NCBI GenBank assembly: GCA_036873135.1
Contig: JAPTYO010000011.1
Span: forward strand, 6,122,298 to 6,186,297
DNA from: Clarkia xantiana subsp. parviflora
Lineage: Eukaryota; Streptophyta; Magnoliopsida; Myrtales; Onagraceae
Direction of reading: 5' to 3'
DNA: 64,000 nucleotides
Shown here piece by piece: positions 34,871-46,331 of this stretch. Both the position numbers and the translations under genes were made by a program. The number at the start of each line of letters is the position of its first letter. Positions within the stretch are counted from its first letter, which is position 1. Below the pieces are notes generated by a model. That model ran no database searches and had not been told where the DNA came from. It saw only the letters and a list, made by a program, of their open reading frames with translations.

Positions 34871-35940
34871 AAAATTATACACCACAAAAAAAAAAAAATA
34901 TTGACCTCCGGAAAACATGGTTCCATTGCATAACAAACAGTTGCTTAGATATTATACATCAGATTCAGAATTCGGTATTGGAATTTAACAAAATTGAACT
35001 TGTACCTAAGCAGCATTTCAGGGGAATTTCATACAATTGCACTAACCCAAAACCGATTTCTACTCATGAACTCAGTCCAAAATCGGTTTGGTTTATTTAC
35101 ATTGCTATGTTCCGGCCACGCCGACTAGAATCTCTTGGTCGTTTCCGGCCTTTCTCCTTCATCACCTCGTCGGGTTCGGGTTGTCGTCACCTTTGTTGGG
35201 CTGTCGTTGTCTTCGACGGAATCCGTTTCTTCTTGCACGAAATCAAACTTCAACAATAACACCTTAAACACTAGTTTTTTGACGAAGAACTTAAGAGTAA
35301 ATTAGGGGAAGAAATTTGTAGATGCAAGTTTGGAGAATTGAAGGTAAGTTTACAGAAGTTACATTTCGATTTCTTCTCTAATTTAAAACGAAGGTGTATT
35401 CGTCGTTTTCTATTCTCACGTAACCAGCATGTGGATCACTGAATGGGAAAATTAAAAAGAAAAATTGACGGTGGCATTTCATTTCACGTGGGATCATTTG
35501 ACATCCACGTGATTTAAATTCGTCAAATTCAACAAAATAAAAAACTAATTCAATTGAAATTCGGGACGTCAAATATAAAACATTTATTTAAATCTAAACA
35601 ATCTAATAATTTTTGTATATTTTAAGTTCAAAACCCATTTTAAAATGAACTGTCAGAATTAAATTTCGCACCTATGTTTTATTATCAGAAGGAATACGCA
35701 CGCTAGGCTGCTAGAATCTTCTCGTCAGATTGCCGCCAATGATCCTCTCCACAAAAAACCAAGTAAAGTCCAGTCAATTTTTCTTCTTAATAATTTATTT
35801 TGCACTATACTCTTTTTTTGTGAATATAATATTTTTTCTGGAAGGATAATAATAAATTAATAATTATAATAAGAAATTGATTGAAATTGAAATCAGAGAT
35901 GTTTTACCAAAAAAAAAAAAAAAAAAAAAGAAATCAGAGA
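34871..35940. other. Intergenic DNA upstream of HDR
   Basis: Includes the likely HDR promoter at its right end and an A-run at about 35910-35930. An open stretch at 35100-35260 has no recognisable product. Confidence 0.35.
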
Positions 35941-36045
35941 TGAAATGGCGATAAAATGCAGCAACCACTAACCAGCATAAGTCCAGCCAAACCATCTTCA
36001 CTCCATTCTCTGTTGTCTCATCCCTCTACTCGCTATCCTGCTACA

Positions 36046-38759
36046 ATGGCGATGTCTCTCCGATTCACTCGCTTCCCCGCTCGACCGGACCTCGCCCTGC
36101 CAGAGCATCTTCCCCGAGGCGGAATCGGACATCTCCGGTGCCGTAAGAATCTCTCGGTTAGAAGCTCCGCCGAGGCCTCTCCTTCCGTGTCCGCGGAGTC
36201 CGAGTTCGACGCCAAAGTTTTCAGGCATAACCTCACGAGGAGTAAGAATTACAATCGCAAGGGGTTTGGCCATAAGGAGGAGACTCTTGAGCTCTTGAAT
36301 CAAGAGTATCAGTCCAGTGAGTTCACCTCTTATGTTCTCGTTTTATTTTCTTTATTTTCTGGTTGCTGATTCTTCCATGTGTAAGGGCGATGATAGCTGT
36401 AGATGAAGCTGAGGTTTCATCTTTGATTGGCTTCCTATAAAGTAATTGATTGTTCAATAACATGTACTAGTTTCATGAGTGTATCTGTTTTCTAGGTTCT
36501 GGTCTTCATAATTAGGACTTTTGGAGACTCGATTTGATGGCTTGATTTATTCCACAATCGTGGTGGATCATGTTTTTACTCGACTTTGGATTGAGATTGT
36601 CTACAATTATAGTTTGAATTGTCTGAAATTCTGTTTTGTTGATTGTCTGAAATCCGACTTTGGATAATTGATGATGTATCAGGTGATATCATAAAGACTT
36701 TGAAGGAGAACGGATACGAGTATACATGGGGTAACGTGACAGTGAAACTTGCAGAAGCTTATGGCTTCTGCTGGGGCGTGGAGCGAGCTGTGCAGATTGC
36801 TTATGAAGCCAGAAAGCAGTTTCCCGACGAGAAGATTTGGATTACTAATGATATTATCCACAACCCAACTGTTAACAAGGTTTGAATTTGAACTTGAGAT
36901 CATCAATTCCTATCCAATGGAAATAATTCCACTGTAGTAGCAAACGGATAGACTCTTTCGTATAATGGACATAGTTGTTTGAGGGGATCCCAGTGCTATC
37001 TATTATAAAAGGAAAATGAATAAAGAAAAAGCTTATGTTAGGTTGAGCTAATCAAGTGTTCTTATGACAGCGTTTAGAGGAGATGGAGGTAGAGAATATT
37101 CCCCTTAAAGGAGAGGAGAAACTATTTGATGTGGTCAACAAAGGTGATGTTGTTATCCTACCTGCCTTTGGAGCTGCAGTCGATGAGATGTTAACGCTAA
37201 GCAAGAAAAGTGTTCAAATTGTTGACACTACTTGCCCCTGGGTATCAAAGGTGAGTATTGCATATCTTTCTGATTTAGCTGCATGATGCTCTTGAATTAT
37301 ATTCGTGCACTTTGGAATGCTAAATTTGTGTGTATGAAATGTGTTGAAGGTATGGAACAGTGTAGAGAAGCACAAGAAAGGAGACTACACATCTATCATC
37401 CATGGTAAATATACTCATGAGGAAACGATTGCAACTGCGTCTTTTGCTGGAAAATATATCATTGTAAAGGACATGAAAGAGGTCGGTCTAAATATTTAGT
37501 AAATATTTCCATCTTATATATATCATTTTGTATTCTCGTCATTCTTTTTCTTAAGATTGAAAGTTTGTTATCCAGGCATTCTATGTCTGTGATTACATCC
37601 TCGGTGGTCAACTTGATGGATCTAGCTCCACTAGAGAGGCATTCATGGAGGTACTCTTATCTGCACTCTGCCCTTGGTTGTAATTTCGTAATTTTACTCT
37701 TCGTGATGCATGCTAAATAATGGTGTTTATGTGGATTTCCATGCAGAAATTCAGCAAAGCTGTCTCCAAAGGATTTGATCCTGATGTGGATTTAGTGAAG
37801 CTTGGAATTGCGAACCAAACTACAATGCTCAAGAGTGAAACAGAAGAGATTGGTAATTTTCAGATATAGTCATCTTTATGAAACATATATCCTTCTCTTC
37901 TGCTTTTTATTTGAAAATAATAGTACTCCATATTTAATTTCACAGGAAAGTTGGTGGAAAAGACAATGATGCGAAAGTATGGGGTGGAGAATGTAAATGA
38001 GCACTTCCTTGCCTTCAACACAATCTGCGATGCAACTCAAGTAATTAAGATCCTCCTCATCTCTGATCAAAGATTTTTCAGTTTTTCACATATTATGCGT
38101 CGCTGATTCAAAATGTGTTCTTCGCTGCAGGAGAGACAAGACGCTATGTATAAGTTGGTGGAGCAAAAAGTGGATCTGATGTTGGTTGTTGGTGGGTGGA
38201 ACTCGAGCAACACCTCACACTTGCAAGAGATTGCAGAGGAACGTGGAATCCCGTCCTACTGGATTGACAGTGACGAGAGAATAGGCCCTGGTCACAAAAT
38301 TGCTTACAAATTGCTTGTATGTCTGATTTCTTACCCCAAAAAAGCTCCATTTAATGTATACTGCCCAGGTGCTTTAATCTTTGGCTTACTGATGCATGAT
38401 ATGATCTTGCTCTAAACATAAACAGCATGGTGAATTGGTTGAGAAGGAAAACTTTCTTCCAGAGGGCCCCATCACAGTTGGTATAACATCAGGTGCTTCA
38501 ACACCCGACAAGGTACATCTTCAACTTTATGTTGATCATCTTTTGCTTAACATGAGAATTTTGAGTAACTTTCCAACCCATTCATGATATGAAGTTATAA
38601 AACTGGAAGGTAGTAGTAGTAGACTAGTTTTTCATTTAAGTGAAGGATGAGGATGACTTGACATTTAAGTTTACTACTCTGTAACTGTACCAGGTTGTGG
38701 CAGATGTACTGATGAAGGTGTTTAACCTTAAGCGTGAAGAATCTTTGCAAGTGGCGTAA
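36046..38759 (+). CDS. HDR: 4-hydroxy-3-methylbut-2-enyl diphosphate reductase (plastid)
   Basis: Last enzyme of the plastid MEP pathway (IspH): reductively dehydroxylates HMBPP to isopentenyl and dimethylallyl diphosphate using a [4Fe-4S] cluster. Ten exons join in frame: 36046-36316, 36683-36879, 37071-37250, 37350-37481, 37576-37650, 37747-37852, 37946-38040, 38131-38316, 38426-38512, 38694-38759; 464 residues, the normal plant length. The three cluster cysteines are present ([13 protein letters not shown]120, [11 protein letters not shown]211, [11 protein letters not shown]348). The first 50 or so residues are a transit peptide, followed by the plant-specific [19 protein letters not shown]. 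The start at 36046 (MAMSLRF) aligns with plant homologues; an in-frame ATG 90 bp upstream (35956) would add 30 residues. Convergent with CCS1, 326 bp apart. Confidence 0.96.
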
Positions 38760-39085
38760 TCTGGGTTAAGTATACTGGTTTGCTAAACGAATTGGGTCAT
38801 ATACTATACAGTGAACAGCATGTAGCATCTGGTAGTTTGAATAGTGCATTAATCATCTGCCTTGTAACTCAATATTCTACTGCTACTGCTTATAGTGTAC
38901 TACTCGAAACGAAGCCAGATGTTGGAATCATGGTGAAATATATATTGTTTACATGAACAAATAATGCATGTATAGTGAATCAATATTAGTATGAAAACAA
39001 CCGCAGAATCGCAAGCATTTTGTTTTCTGTTCATGATTGAAGTTGTATCTATGTGCACTTGTTTTGTTTCCACCTGCAGAAACCC

Positions 39086-42000
39086 TTAGCCACCAGCTGC
39101 TTTAGATGTCCTAGGGTCGGACGATTCGACTATTTCAGGAACACGATCCAACAATCTGTTCATTTCCTCTGGGAATTCGATCTTTGCTCGGTTCGTCTTT
39201 CCTCCAACAACCAATGTTGTTCCATCTTGCAATGCCCATACCTAACAGTTTGACATAAAGAAATATCAATATCAACCTTCATTATGATATGTGCATAAAG
39301 ATTCTAGTGTAGATATGATATTTGGCATAACAGCACCAAAACAGCATCATTAAGAAGATGTATGGATAACAAACTGACCTGAGCATGAGATAGAAAGCTG
39401 ATGCAAGTAGTGAGCATCATCGCGCCAAATCCGGCATACACGACCGGTACCCCTGGATCTGTCTGTTGTTGAACAAAAACAATATTCACTTATTAATGTT
39501 CTGTTGCTTCTACTGAAATTTTCATTCCTTGAGCAGCAAGCAATCACCTTTAGGTCGAGCCCAGAACTGCCAATTGCATCAACAATAACGACTTTTGTAC
39601 CTCCAATCTCAATCGGAAGATTTGAGTTCGGTCTTCGAACTCCAACAAACTTCCCATCTTGATCGTAAAGCACGATCGACTGCAGATCTCTAGCAAGCAT
39701 TGATCTGCAGAACAAAAAATGCACAAATGTAACACAAAATTAAGACAAAATATGATGTAAATCTCTAATCAAACACCAGTAAAGCCCTTACATTCCCTTA
39801 ACTTTGGAGGAACTGGTATCCGAATCTCCAGTTGGTAAAAAAGTTCCGTAAAGCTTCTTATCCCCATTGATAGTCAAAGGAGCCATCGGCAAATTGAAAG
39901 GTCCTTCATTGTCCTTGAGTACTTGAAGCGCCGAGATACTCCAATCCGTCTGGTATATAGTAATCCCGTCGAATCTTAAAGGGTCATTAACACTAATCGT
40001 CTTCCTCATCATCTCATTTCCACTAAGATCGTATAATGAAAGATCGGTGTGAAACTGCGATACCTGCAGAATGTTCCCATTTTTATTAAACAAAGCTCGG
40101 TTCTTTATTATTCAGTGTGATTTATCGATACAACAACTTATATATATATACCTCTCCGCTGTCGTAATAATCCATGTAGAATCGATTTACATGAACCTCG
40201 GTTTTAAAAGCTTCGGTTGGAGTTGAGAGGAATCCGTTTGGACCCAACACATCTCCTACCATGAAGTTCAAACCCTGAGGAACAGTTACAGTTCCCCTGA
40301 AGCTTCCAGTAGCACTGAGAGTAGCACCCGCCATTATCAGAAGCATTGCTATGTGAACTCCGATTGGGGCAAATCGACCTGCTAATCCCTTGAAAGCGTA
40401 CAAAGATGGTCCTTTCAAGAACACCTAAATCAACTTAATCATCATCAGAAGAAAATTCGACAAAAGTGAGTAAAAATGAAATCTTTTCTGTTTCAGGAAA
40501 CTGACTTCATATCCAGATCCCATTAGAAGGGCGCCCAGATCTTGGATCGATGCATTGGGGAGCATATCTGAATATTCTTGCTTGCGGATGGATTCTGCAG
40601 AGTGCATGAATTTCCATCTGCAAAATTCCGAACCCATCAATACGCTGTTTCTTAACAAAATTTCAAGTAAAGAGCATTGTTTTGGGGGTGGGGAATGAAT
40701 CAACCTTCTTGCAATCTTAACAATGGGGATCTGAGTGGTGTATGTGCAGGCCATGAGAGAAGCAGCCAAGAGAACCAACAGACCTAGGAAAATTGGGGAT
40801 GAAAACATGTGGTCGAACCCTAATGTCAACACCCATCTCCATGTGAAGAACCCTAATATGGGATGATCTTCAGGGTATTTCTGAAAATAATAACCCGGAG
40901 CCTCGCCTTGATCAATTAGAGTGCCTACATGGAGAACCATCAAAATACAATCAGACCCATCTCATAAATGCTACTGGATTTCAAACTAGCTGCGAAATGA
41001 CCGGCGATTCGGGTTGATAATGTGTCAAATTTGAGTTAGGACATCAAATGCAGACAATATTTCCTGTGTAACCTTATACAGACAATATCGTTCTGATCAA
41101 GTCCTCTTATTTTGTGTCAGATATTGTTAATTTTACGTAATCGATTCAGAATCCACATCCTATGTACAGAAATCGACTAAGACTATTGGGAATAAGTAGA
41201 ACAAAGGAAACCCTAAATTCCCAAAATCAAATATTGGCTGGAGAAAATTCATAAACAAGAACCTGCTGCAGAGAATCAATGATGAAAATGGTTCGATTTT
41301 GACAATCTATTAAGAATTCACATCTTATGTACATAAATCGACTAAGACTATTGGGAATAAGTAGAACAAAGGGAATCCAATTCCCAAAATCAAATATTGG
41401 CTGGAGAAATTTCATAAACAAGAACCTGCTGCAAACTAGCAATGATGAAAAAGTTTGATTTTGACAACTGATTCCGAATTCACATCGTATGTACAGAAAT
41501 TGACTAAGACAATTGGGAATAAGTAGCACAAATGCAACCCAATTCCCAAAATCAATCTTGTCTGGAGAAAATTCATAAACAAGAACTTGCTGCAGAGAAT
41601 CAATGATGAAAATGGTTCGATTTTGACAATCAATTAAGAGAATTCACATTCTCAGTACAGAAATCGACTAAGACTATTGGGAATAAGTAAAACAAAAGGA
41701 ATACAATTCCCAAAATCAAATATTGGCTGGAGAAATTTCATAAACAAGAACCTGCTGCAAACAAGCAATGATGAAAAGAGTTTAAATTTGAAATTAGGTT
41801 CCGAATTTACGTCCTATGTACAGAAATTGACCAAGACAAGACAATTGGGAATAAGTAGCAAAGGCAACCCAATTCCCAAAATCAAATCTTGTCTGGAGAA
41901 AATTCATAAACAAGAACCACCGCAGATACTCAATTATGTAAAAGGTTCGATTTTGACGTACCAACAGCCATGAGAGCAGCGATGGTAGCCATTTCACCGA

Positions 42001-42346
42001 TTGCAAGTGGCAAGTTAGACAGTAAAGACAGAACCTTTCTGCGCAACCTCTTCACTGATAATACCGCAGTACCAGTTGTTGCAGTTTTCACTGGCTGTTG
42101 AACATTTTCGGGTTTATTGTTCTTCTGCTCTGACAGTGGAGGAGGCGACTTCTCGGAGAGCAGAATCTTATTGGAAATGAAGTTGCCATTCTTGTTGCTG
42201 TCTTGAGAAGGCTTTAGCTTACAAGAAATGGTGAACTTGCCTCTGCTGATGTGGCAGAGTGCGTGGCTGTTGCCGCCGCATCCAAAGGCAGTTCTGAGAA
42301 GAAGGGTCTTGGGAAAACGTGGATGATGAAGGCTCAGAGACTCCAT
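39086..42346 (-). CDS. CCS1: Cytochrome c biogenesis protein CCS1 (plastid, ResB family)
   Basis: Thylakoid membrane component of system II cytochrome c assembly; delivers haem for attachment to cytochromes f and c6. Eight exons join in frame: 41962-42346, 40705-40924, 40506-40617, 40152-40424, 39792-40063, 39548-39704, 39379-39462 and 39086-39241; 552 residues. A transit peptide rich in Ser/Lys is followed by membrane spans (LPLAIGEMATIAALMAVG; IFLGLLVLLAASLMACTY; APIGVHIAMLLIMAGATL), a long lumenal domain (FHTDLSLYDLSGNEM, NDPLRFDGITIYQTDWS, INGDKKLYGTFLP) and a final span (VYAGFGAMMLTTCISFLSH), as in other ResB/CCS1 proteins. Intron 1 (about 1 kb) is largely a 164-bp tandem repeat. Its 3' end faces that of HDR. 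Confidence 0.95.
41090..41940. repeat. 164-bp tandem repeat in CCS1 intron 1, about five units
   Basis: The phrase tggagaaaattcataaacaa (or its variant tggagaaatttcataaac) recurs near 41236, 41400, 41562, 41728 and 41892, spacing 162-166 bp. Units also share actaagactattgggaataa and cccaaaatcaaatattggct. Variants alternate (ggctgg/gtctgg), hinting that the last units amplified as a dimer. Confidence 0.85.
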
Positions 42347-42349
42347 GAG

Positions 42350-42620
42350 AGGAGATAAACGAAGGAACTGCTAACTCTCTGTGGAGCTGTGTAACGACCA
42401 TATCGGGATTAGATTATTATTTTATCTTCAAAAGGATGAACAGAAACTCCTACAAATATCTCATCGCCTAATTAAATTAGATAATGCCTCTTAAAAGAAT
42501 TAAAATCAAATTTTAATTGTTTGCCACATTTTGCCAGAGTACACAACCATTAATTATCTCTCGCTGAAGTTTCGGATTTGGGCAGGCATAGTTTTTCATG
42601 CGAAAACAGCAATCTGAGTT
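42350..42620. other. CCS1 promoter region
   Basis: Upstream of the CCS1 start codon. No clear TATA box; nothing else recognised before the inverted-repeat element that begins near 42622. Confidence 0.35.
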
Positions 42621-42621
42621 T

Positions 42622-43612
42622 GACCTAAATATCCAATTTTCGTAACTCAAGTACTCATATATCGAAGTTTGAGTTTTCTAGATCAAAATATCTAAGCGCG
42701 CAGTTGGGAACTGCACGGTCGAGTCTTAATCCAAAGAGATTAGTTTCAAAATGTATAATTAGAGTTTTAATGGACAGTGCAGTTGCCAACTGCGTGGTCA
42801 ACTAACTGTCAAATTGTTGACTGTTAGTTACCGTGTCTCGTTACACGCTGCCATGTATGGTTTGAAACGATGGTTTCAAGTACCTAATACGCATGGTTTC
42901 GAGTACTTAAAACACATGTTTTAAAACGATGAAATTTTTTAGGTACCCGAAACCATGTTATAGGTACCCGAACCCATGTTTTAGGTATCTAAACCTTGCA
43001 TTTAGGTACTTGAAACCATGTTTTAGGTACCCGAAACCATCGTTTTAAAACATGTGTTTCTACGTTTTAGGCACTTAATTTCCATCATTCCAAAACATGC
43101 ATTTAAGGTACCTAAACCATGCGTTTAGGTACCCGAAACCATTTTTAGGTATCGAAATTATGCGTTTAGGTACCCGAAACCATGTTTTAGGCACCTGAAA
43201 CCATCGTTTCAAAACACGTGTTTCGGCATTTTAGGTACTTAAATTAACATCATCTCAAAACATGCATTTAAGGTATTTAAACCATGCGTTTAGGTACCCG
43301 AAACCATCGTTTCAAACCATGTGTGGCAACGTGTGACAAGATACGGTAACTAACGGTCAACAATTTGACCATTAGTTGAGCACGTAGTTGGCAACTGCAC
43401 GGTCAACTAATGGTCAACAATTTGATCGTTAGTTGACTACGCAGTTGGCAACTGTGCGGTCCATTAAAACTCCAATTACACCATTTGAAACTAGTTTTTG
43501 GATTAAAGCGCGACTATGCAGTTCCCAGCTGCACAGTTAGTTATTTTGATCTGAAAACTTAAATCCAGATATATGTGTATTTGATTTACGAAAACTAGGT
43601 ATTTGGGACAAA
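42622..43612. mobile_element. Inverted-repeat element with an internal 20-bp minisatellite
   Basis: Arms are inverted copies: tgggaactgcacggtcgagt near 42706 against the inverse of cagttcccagctgcacag near 43518, and ggtcaactaactgtcaaatt against tggtcaacaatttgaccatt. Between them (about 42880-43310) is a degenerate array of a 20-21-bp unit around ttaggtacccgaaaccat(g). The outer ends are gacctaaatatccaattttc and the loosely inverse gaaaactaggtatttgggac. No duplication or coding sequence was found, so the class is unknown. Confidence 0.65.
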
Positions 43613-43920
43613 ATTCCAAGTTTTTGTCTCATCTATCCCATCGCGCTGCATCATTATCCATCTAGCGCATAATAATAATTTTTTTTGGTAAACATAATAA
43701 ATAATTTAATTAATGTAAGTAAATATTTTGGCAAAAAAAATGTAAGTAAATATAAGTATCTTATTTTAAAATTATATATATTTATTTTATTCTATAAAAT
43801 TATAATTTTTTTTATATCTATATGTTTTATTTGTAATATTATTTATCAATTTTGAATATATATATATATAGTAATTAAAAAAACTGCAACTTTTTATACT
43901 GTTTGGTTTTACAAACTGTT

Positions 43921-46190
43921 GTTTTAGACCCCAGTTGGACTTTTTCCGCGACCCTCTGTGCTAGGGTTTGTTCTCAAATACCTCTCCTTTTATTTTCATC
44001 TTTCTAAAACTTCCGCAGCCGTCAATTTTTTTTCCTTCGCCGTTCATCAACACTAGTGTTTGGTCTCCATAGCTTCATCTTATTTTCTTCGGATCCTTCT
44101 CGACCGTCCTTTCCATATGTTGACTGGTGCGCCTACACTCTCCTTCGATCCGTCCGGCTTCGTCCGGTATGGAGTCCCGCCGCCGTCTCCGCCACCAATC
44201 CACCTAAGCCACCCACGGACTTTGTACAACACGTTTCGTCATAGGCCGCCAGATCCCTACACCGGAGCACCACAGCTCGACTCGACGATGCACCCGCGGG
44301 CTATTTTTTTCTTCAATAGGTCAGGATTTGTCTGCTATGGGCACCCACCAGTCGCTCCACCGACGAAGCCAACTGAGGCTCCATCGCACAATTCTTCTAC
44401 GAAGCCAACCGAGGTTCACTTCAGTACCACTTCGAGGATTCACCCTGTTCACCGAGGACCACCTCACCCACCGCCGGGGTTCCCCATCTTGTCGCTGCTG
44501 CCGATCGCCCATGTCCACCGCGCTGAGCCCTTCCCGCCTCCAGGGTTTCCGCCACCGGGGTTTCCCCATCTATCCTCCATTCGTCGGGCCCCTAACCAGG
44601 CCCCCCCTCTTACGGCCGAACCTTTTATCTTTGGAGCCGATCGACTTCCGACCGACTGTCCCAGGGCTCGGAATAGAGCTAGAGCGGATCGACGCCTCCA
44701 CCGTCTCACTCGCCCCAGCCGCCTCACCCAAAGGCTCGACCACATCAAATCTCCCTCTCAGATGGAACCCTTTATCTTTAGGGCCATTCGTTCTTCGGCA
44801 GACCATCATTGTCTTAAAGTCAGATCTAGTGCCACACGCACTTTTCGGTGGCCCTGTCGCCCCAAACGTCACCTAAGGACCTCGGCCCAATCAAGGGCAA
44901 CTTCCAAAATGTCGTCGGGACTCCGTCTTGGGGAGCATCTGCCTTCTCCCTTGTCTGCTGATTCAAATCTTACAAATAACAGGGTTCAGCCACTCTACCC
45001 CTTTCCGATGAACTCCTTTTATAGGGCCTCTCGAGCTCCGGAAACCTCTAACATGGTCCCTGACACATTGCGACATCGTCGACGGTTCAAGGCCAGCTTG
45101 GAGCGTGCTCGTCCACTCCACAGTACGGTTAGCAAAATCATTTTCATCTTTCACTGCTCGAGTAAGTCTCTACAACCTCAACATCCCTTAATATTAGACA
45201 CTGCTTGGGTTTTGTCCCCTCTTGGAAAGTCTTTGGTTGATGATTTGCTCAATCACTTGTGCTGCTTGTTGGACTACTTGTTAGTCTTGCTAAGTTGGTT
45301 AGAAGATCGTGACCGGATCTTTGTGGATGAATGTGTTCATAGATTTAAACTTAAACTTTTAATTCACATCAGATCCTGTCACGATATTTTAACACCTGTC
45401 GTATCACCCTGGCCTTCGAACACATATTACCATCTACATCACCGAATTGGATTAGGTACTGGAATAGTTTCTCACCAATTTCACTTGTCTCTTGAACTAT
45501 CATGCCACCACTCCCCTTGTTACCTTATTGTACTAGATTTGAGCTTTTCCGTGTATATACAGTGTAAACCTCTTCTCTCTGAGAAATTAGGGCCCCCTTC
45601 GGCATCTCCAAGGTGTGCTAGTTCTTTTAGGATGTTCCTCCAACAGAGGTGCACTGGTTCACTGGCCTTTGGCCATGATTACCAACGAAGGACCCTTACC
45701 TACCCCGCCTATCTACTGTGGTTACTCATGATTGGACATTATTACAAGTGCGCTTGTGTGTTGCTAACTTATCCCACTACTCTTCTCCTCGTCGTTCTTG
45801 ATGTTGTAGCTTTATGTGGTCGAATAATCCTCTTGCCTCAAGCTTGCAGGATTGTCCTTATTTCCCTTATTTTCTTTTTGCTCGAGATGTTAACATACAG
45901 AACGGGACTCCTCCTATCAACAGCGTTTTCCGCAGAAGTCCAGATTATGGCGGATTCACTCCTGTTGTTTAGACTTTTGGTATCTCCTTGTTGGTTTGTT
46001 TTGTCTCTGTTTAATGCTTTCAATAATCTACAATATTGTGAAGACCCGAATATCTTTTTTAGTTTCGGTTGTCTTCCTTGTGTTGTTATGACTTAAGACT
46101 TTGTAGTTGTTTGGCTTGGTTGTTGGTTGTTTGTAGTTCGATGTTTATCAATTGAATGGCATACTTTACAAAAAAAAAAAAAAAAAAAGT
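43921..46190 (+). mobile_element. Poly(A) retroelement with a perfect 14-bp target duplication
   Basis: Flanked by TTTTACAAACTGTT on both sides (43907-43920 and 46191-46204) and ending in a run of about 19 A (46169-46188). That combination is the mark of target-primed reverse transcription by a LINE machinery. The body is GC-richer than its surroundings, starts with ccccagttggactttttccg and has no reverse transcriptase, endonuclease or RNase H. It contains a single 678-codon open frame. A diverged relative lies at about 54370-55690 on the minus strand. Confidence 0.8.
44060..46096 (+). CDS. Hypothetical 678-residue open frame inside the poly(A) retroelement
   Basis: The frame starts 139 bp inside the retroelement and ends 70-odd bp before its poly(A) tail. 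The N-terminal third is Pro/His/Arg-rich (PPPGFPPPGFPHLSSIRR); the C-terminal third is hydrophobic with many Leu and Cys. No domain is recognised. Two short segments (VHRFKLKL; CASSFRMF) recur as VHRFKLKL and CASPSRMF in the relative near 54.8 kb, in the matching frame, which hints at a once-conserved protein. The lack of any known fold and the presence of long open frames in other phases mean it may equally be an accidental frame in GC-rich sequence. Confidence 0.35.
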   Translation: MVSIASSYFLRILLDRPFHMLTGAPTLSFDPSGFVRYGVPPPSPPPIHLSHPRTLYNTFRHRPPDPYTGAPQLDSTMHPRAIFFFNRSGFVCYGHPPVAPPTKPTEAPSHNSSTKPTEVHFSTTSRIHPVHRGPPHPPPGFPILSLLPIAHVHRAEPFPPPGFPPPGFPHLSSIRRAPNQAPPLTAEPFIFGADRLPTDCPRARNRARADRRLHRLTRPSRLTQRLDHIKSPSQMEPFIFRAIRSSADHHCLKVRSSATRTFRWPCRPKRHLRTSAQSRATSKMSSGLRLGEHLPSPLSADSNLTNNRVQPLYPFPMNSFYRASRAPETSNMVPDTLRHRRRFKASLERARPLHSTVSKIIFIFHCSSKSLQPQHPLILDTAWVLSPLGKSLVDDLLNHLCCLLDYLLVLLSWLEDRDRIFVDECVHRFKLKLLIHIRSCHDILTPVVSPWPSNTYYHLHHRIGLGTGIVSHQFHLSLELSCHHSPCYLIVLDLSFSVYIQCKPLLSEKLGPPSASPRCASSFRMFLQQRCTGSLAFGHDYQRRTLTYPAYLLWLLMIGHYYKCACVLLTYPTTLLLVVLDVVALCGRIILLPQACRIVLISLIFFLLEMLTYRTGLLLSTAFSAEVQIMADSLLLFRLLVSPCWFVLSLFNAFNNLQYCEDPNIFFSFGCLPCVVMT

Positions 46191-46331
46191 TTTTACAAAC
46201 TGTTACATACCTGATCTTATCTTCTGGGTGGTCTCTCTATAACGACCACAAGCGAGAGCCTTCTTCCTTCTCGAACACATTACATTATCAGTTACTTTCC
46301 CGCTAAAACAAAACTTGTTTACAGAAGAACA

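Noticed and set aside
35100..35260. 93-codon frame upstream of HDR
   Set aside because: No domain, no splice context that links it to HDR, and composition typical of GC-richer non-coding DNA.
41227..41973. Open frames within CCS1 intron 1
   Set aside because: They repeat with the 164-bp array and are not needed for the CCS1 reading frame.
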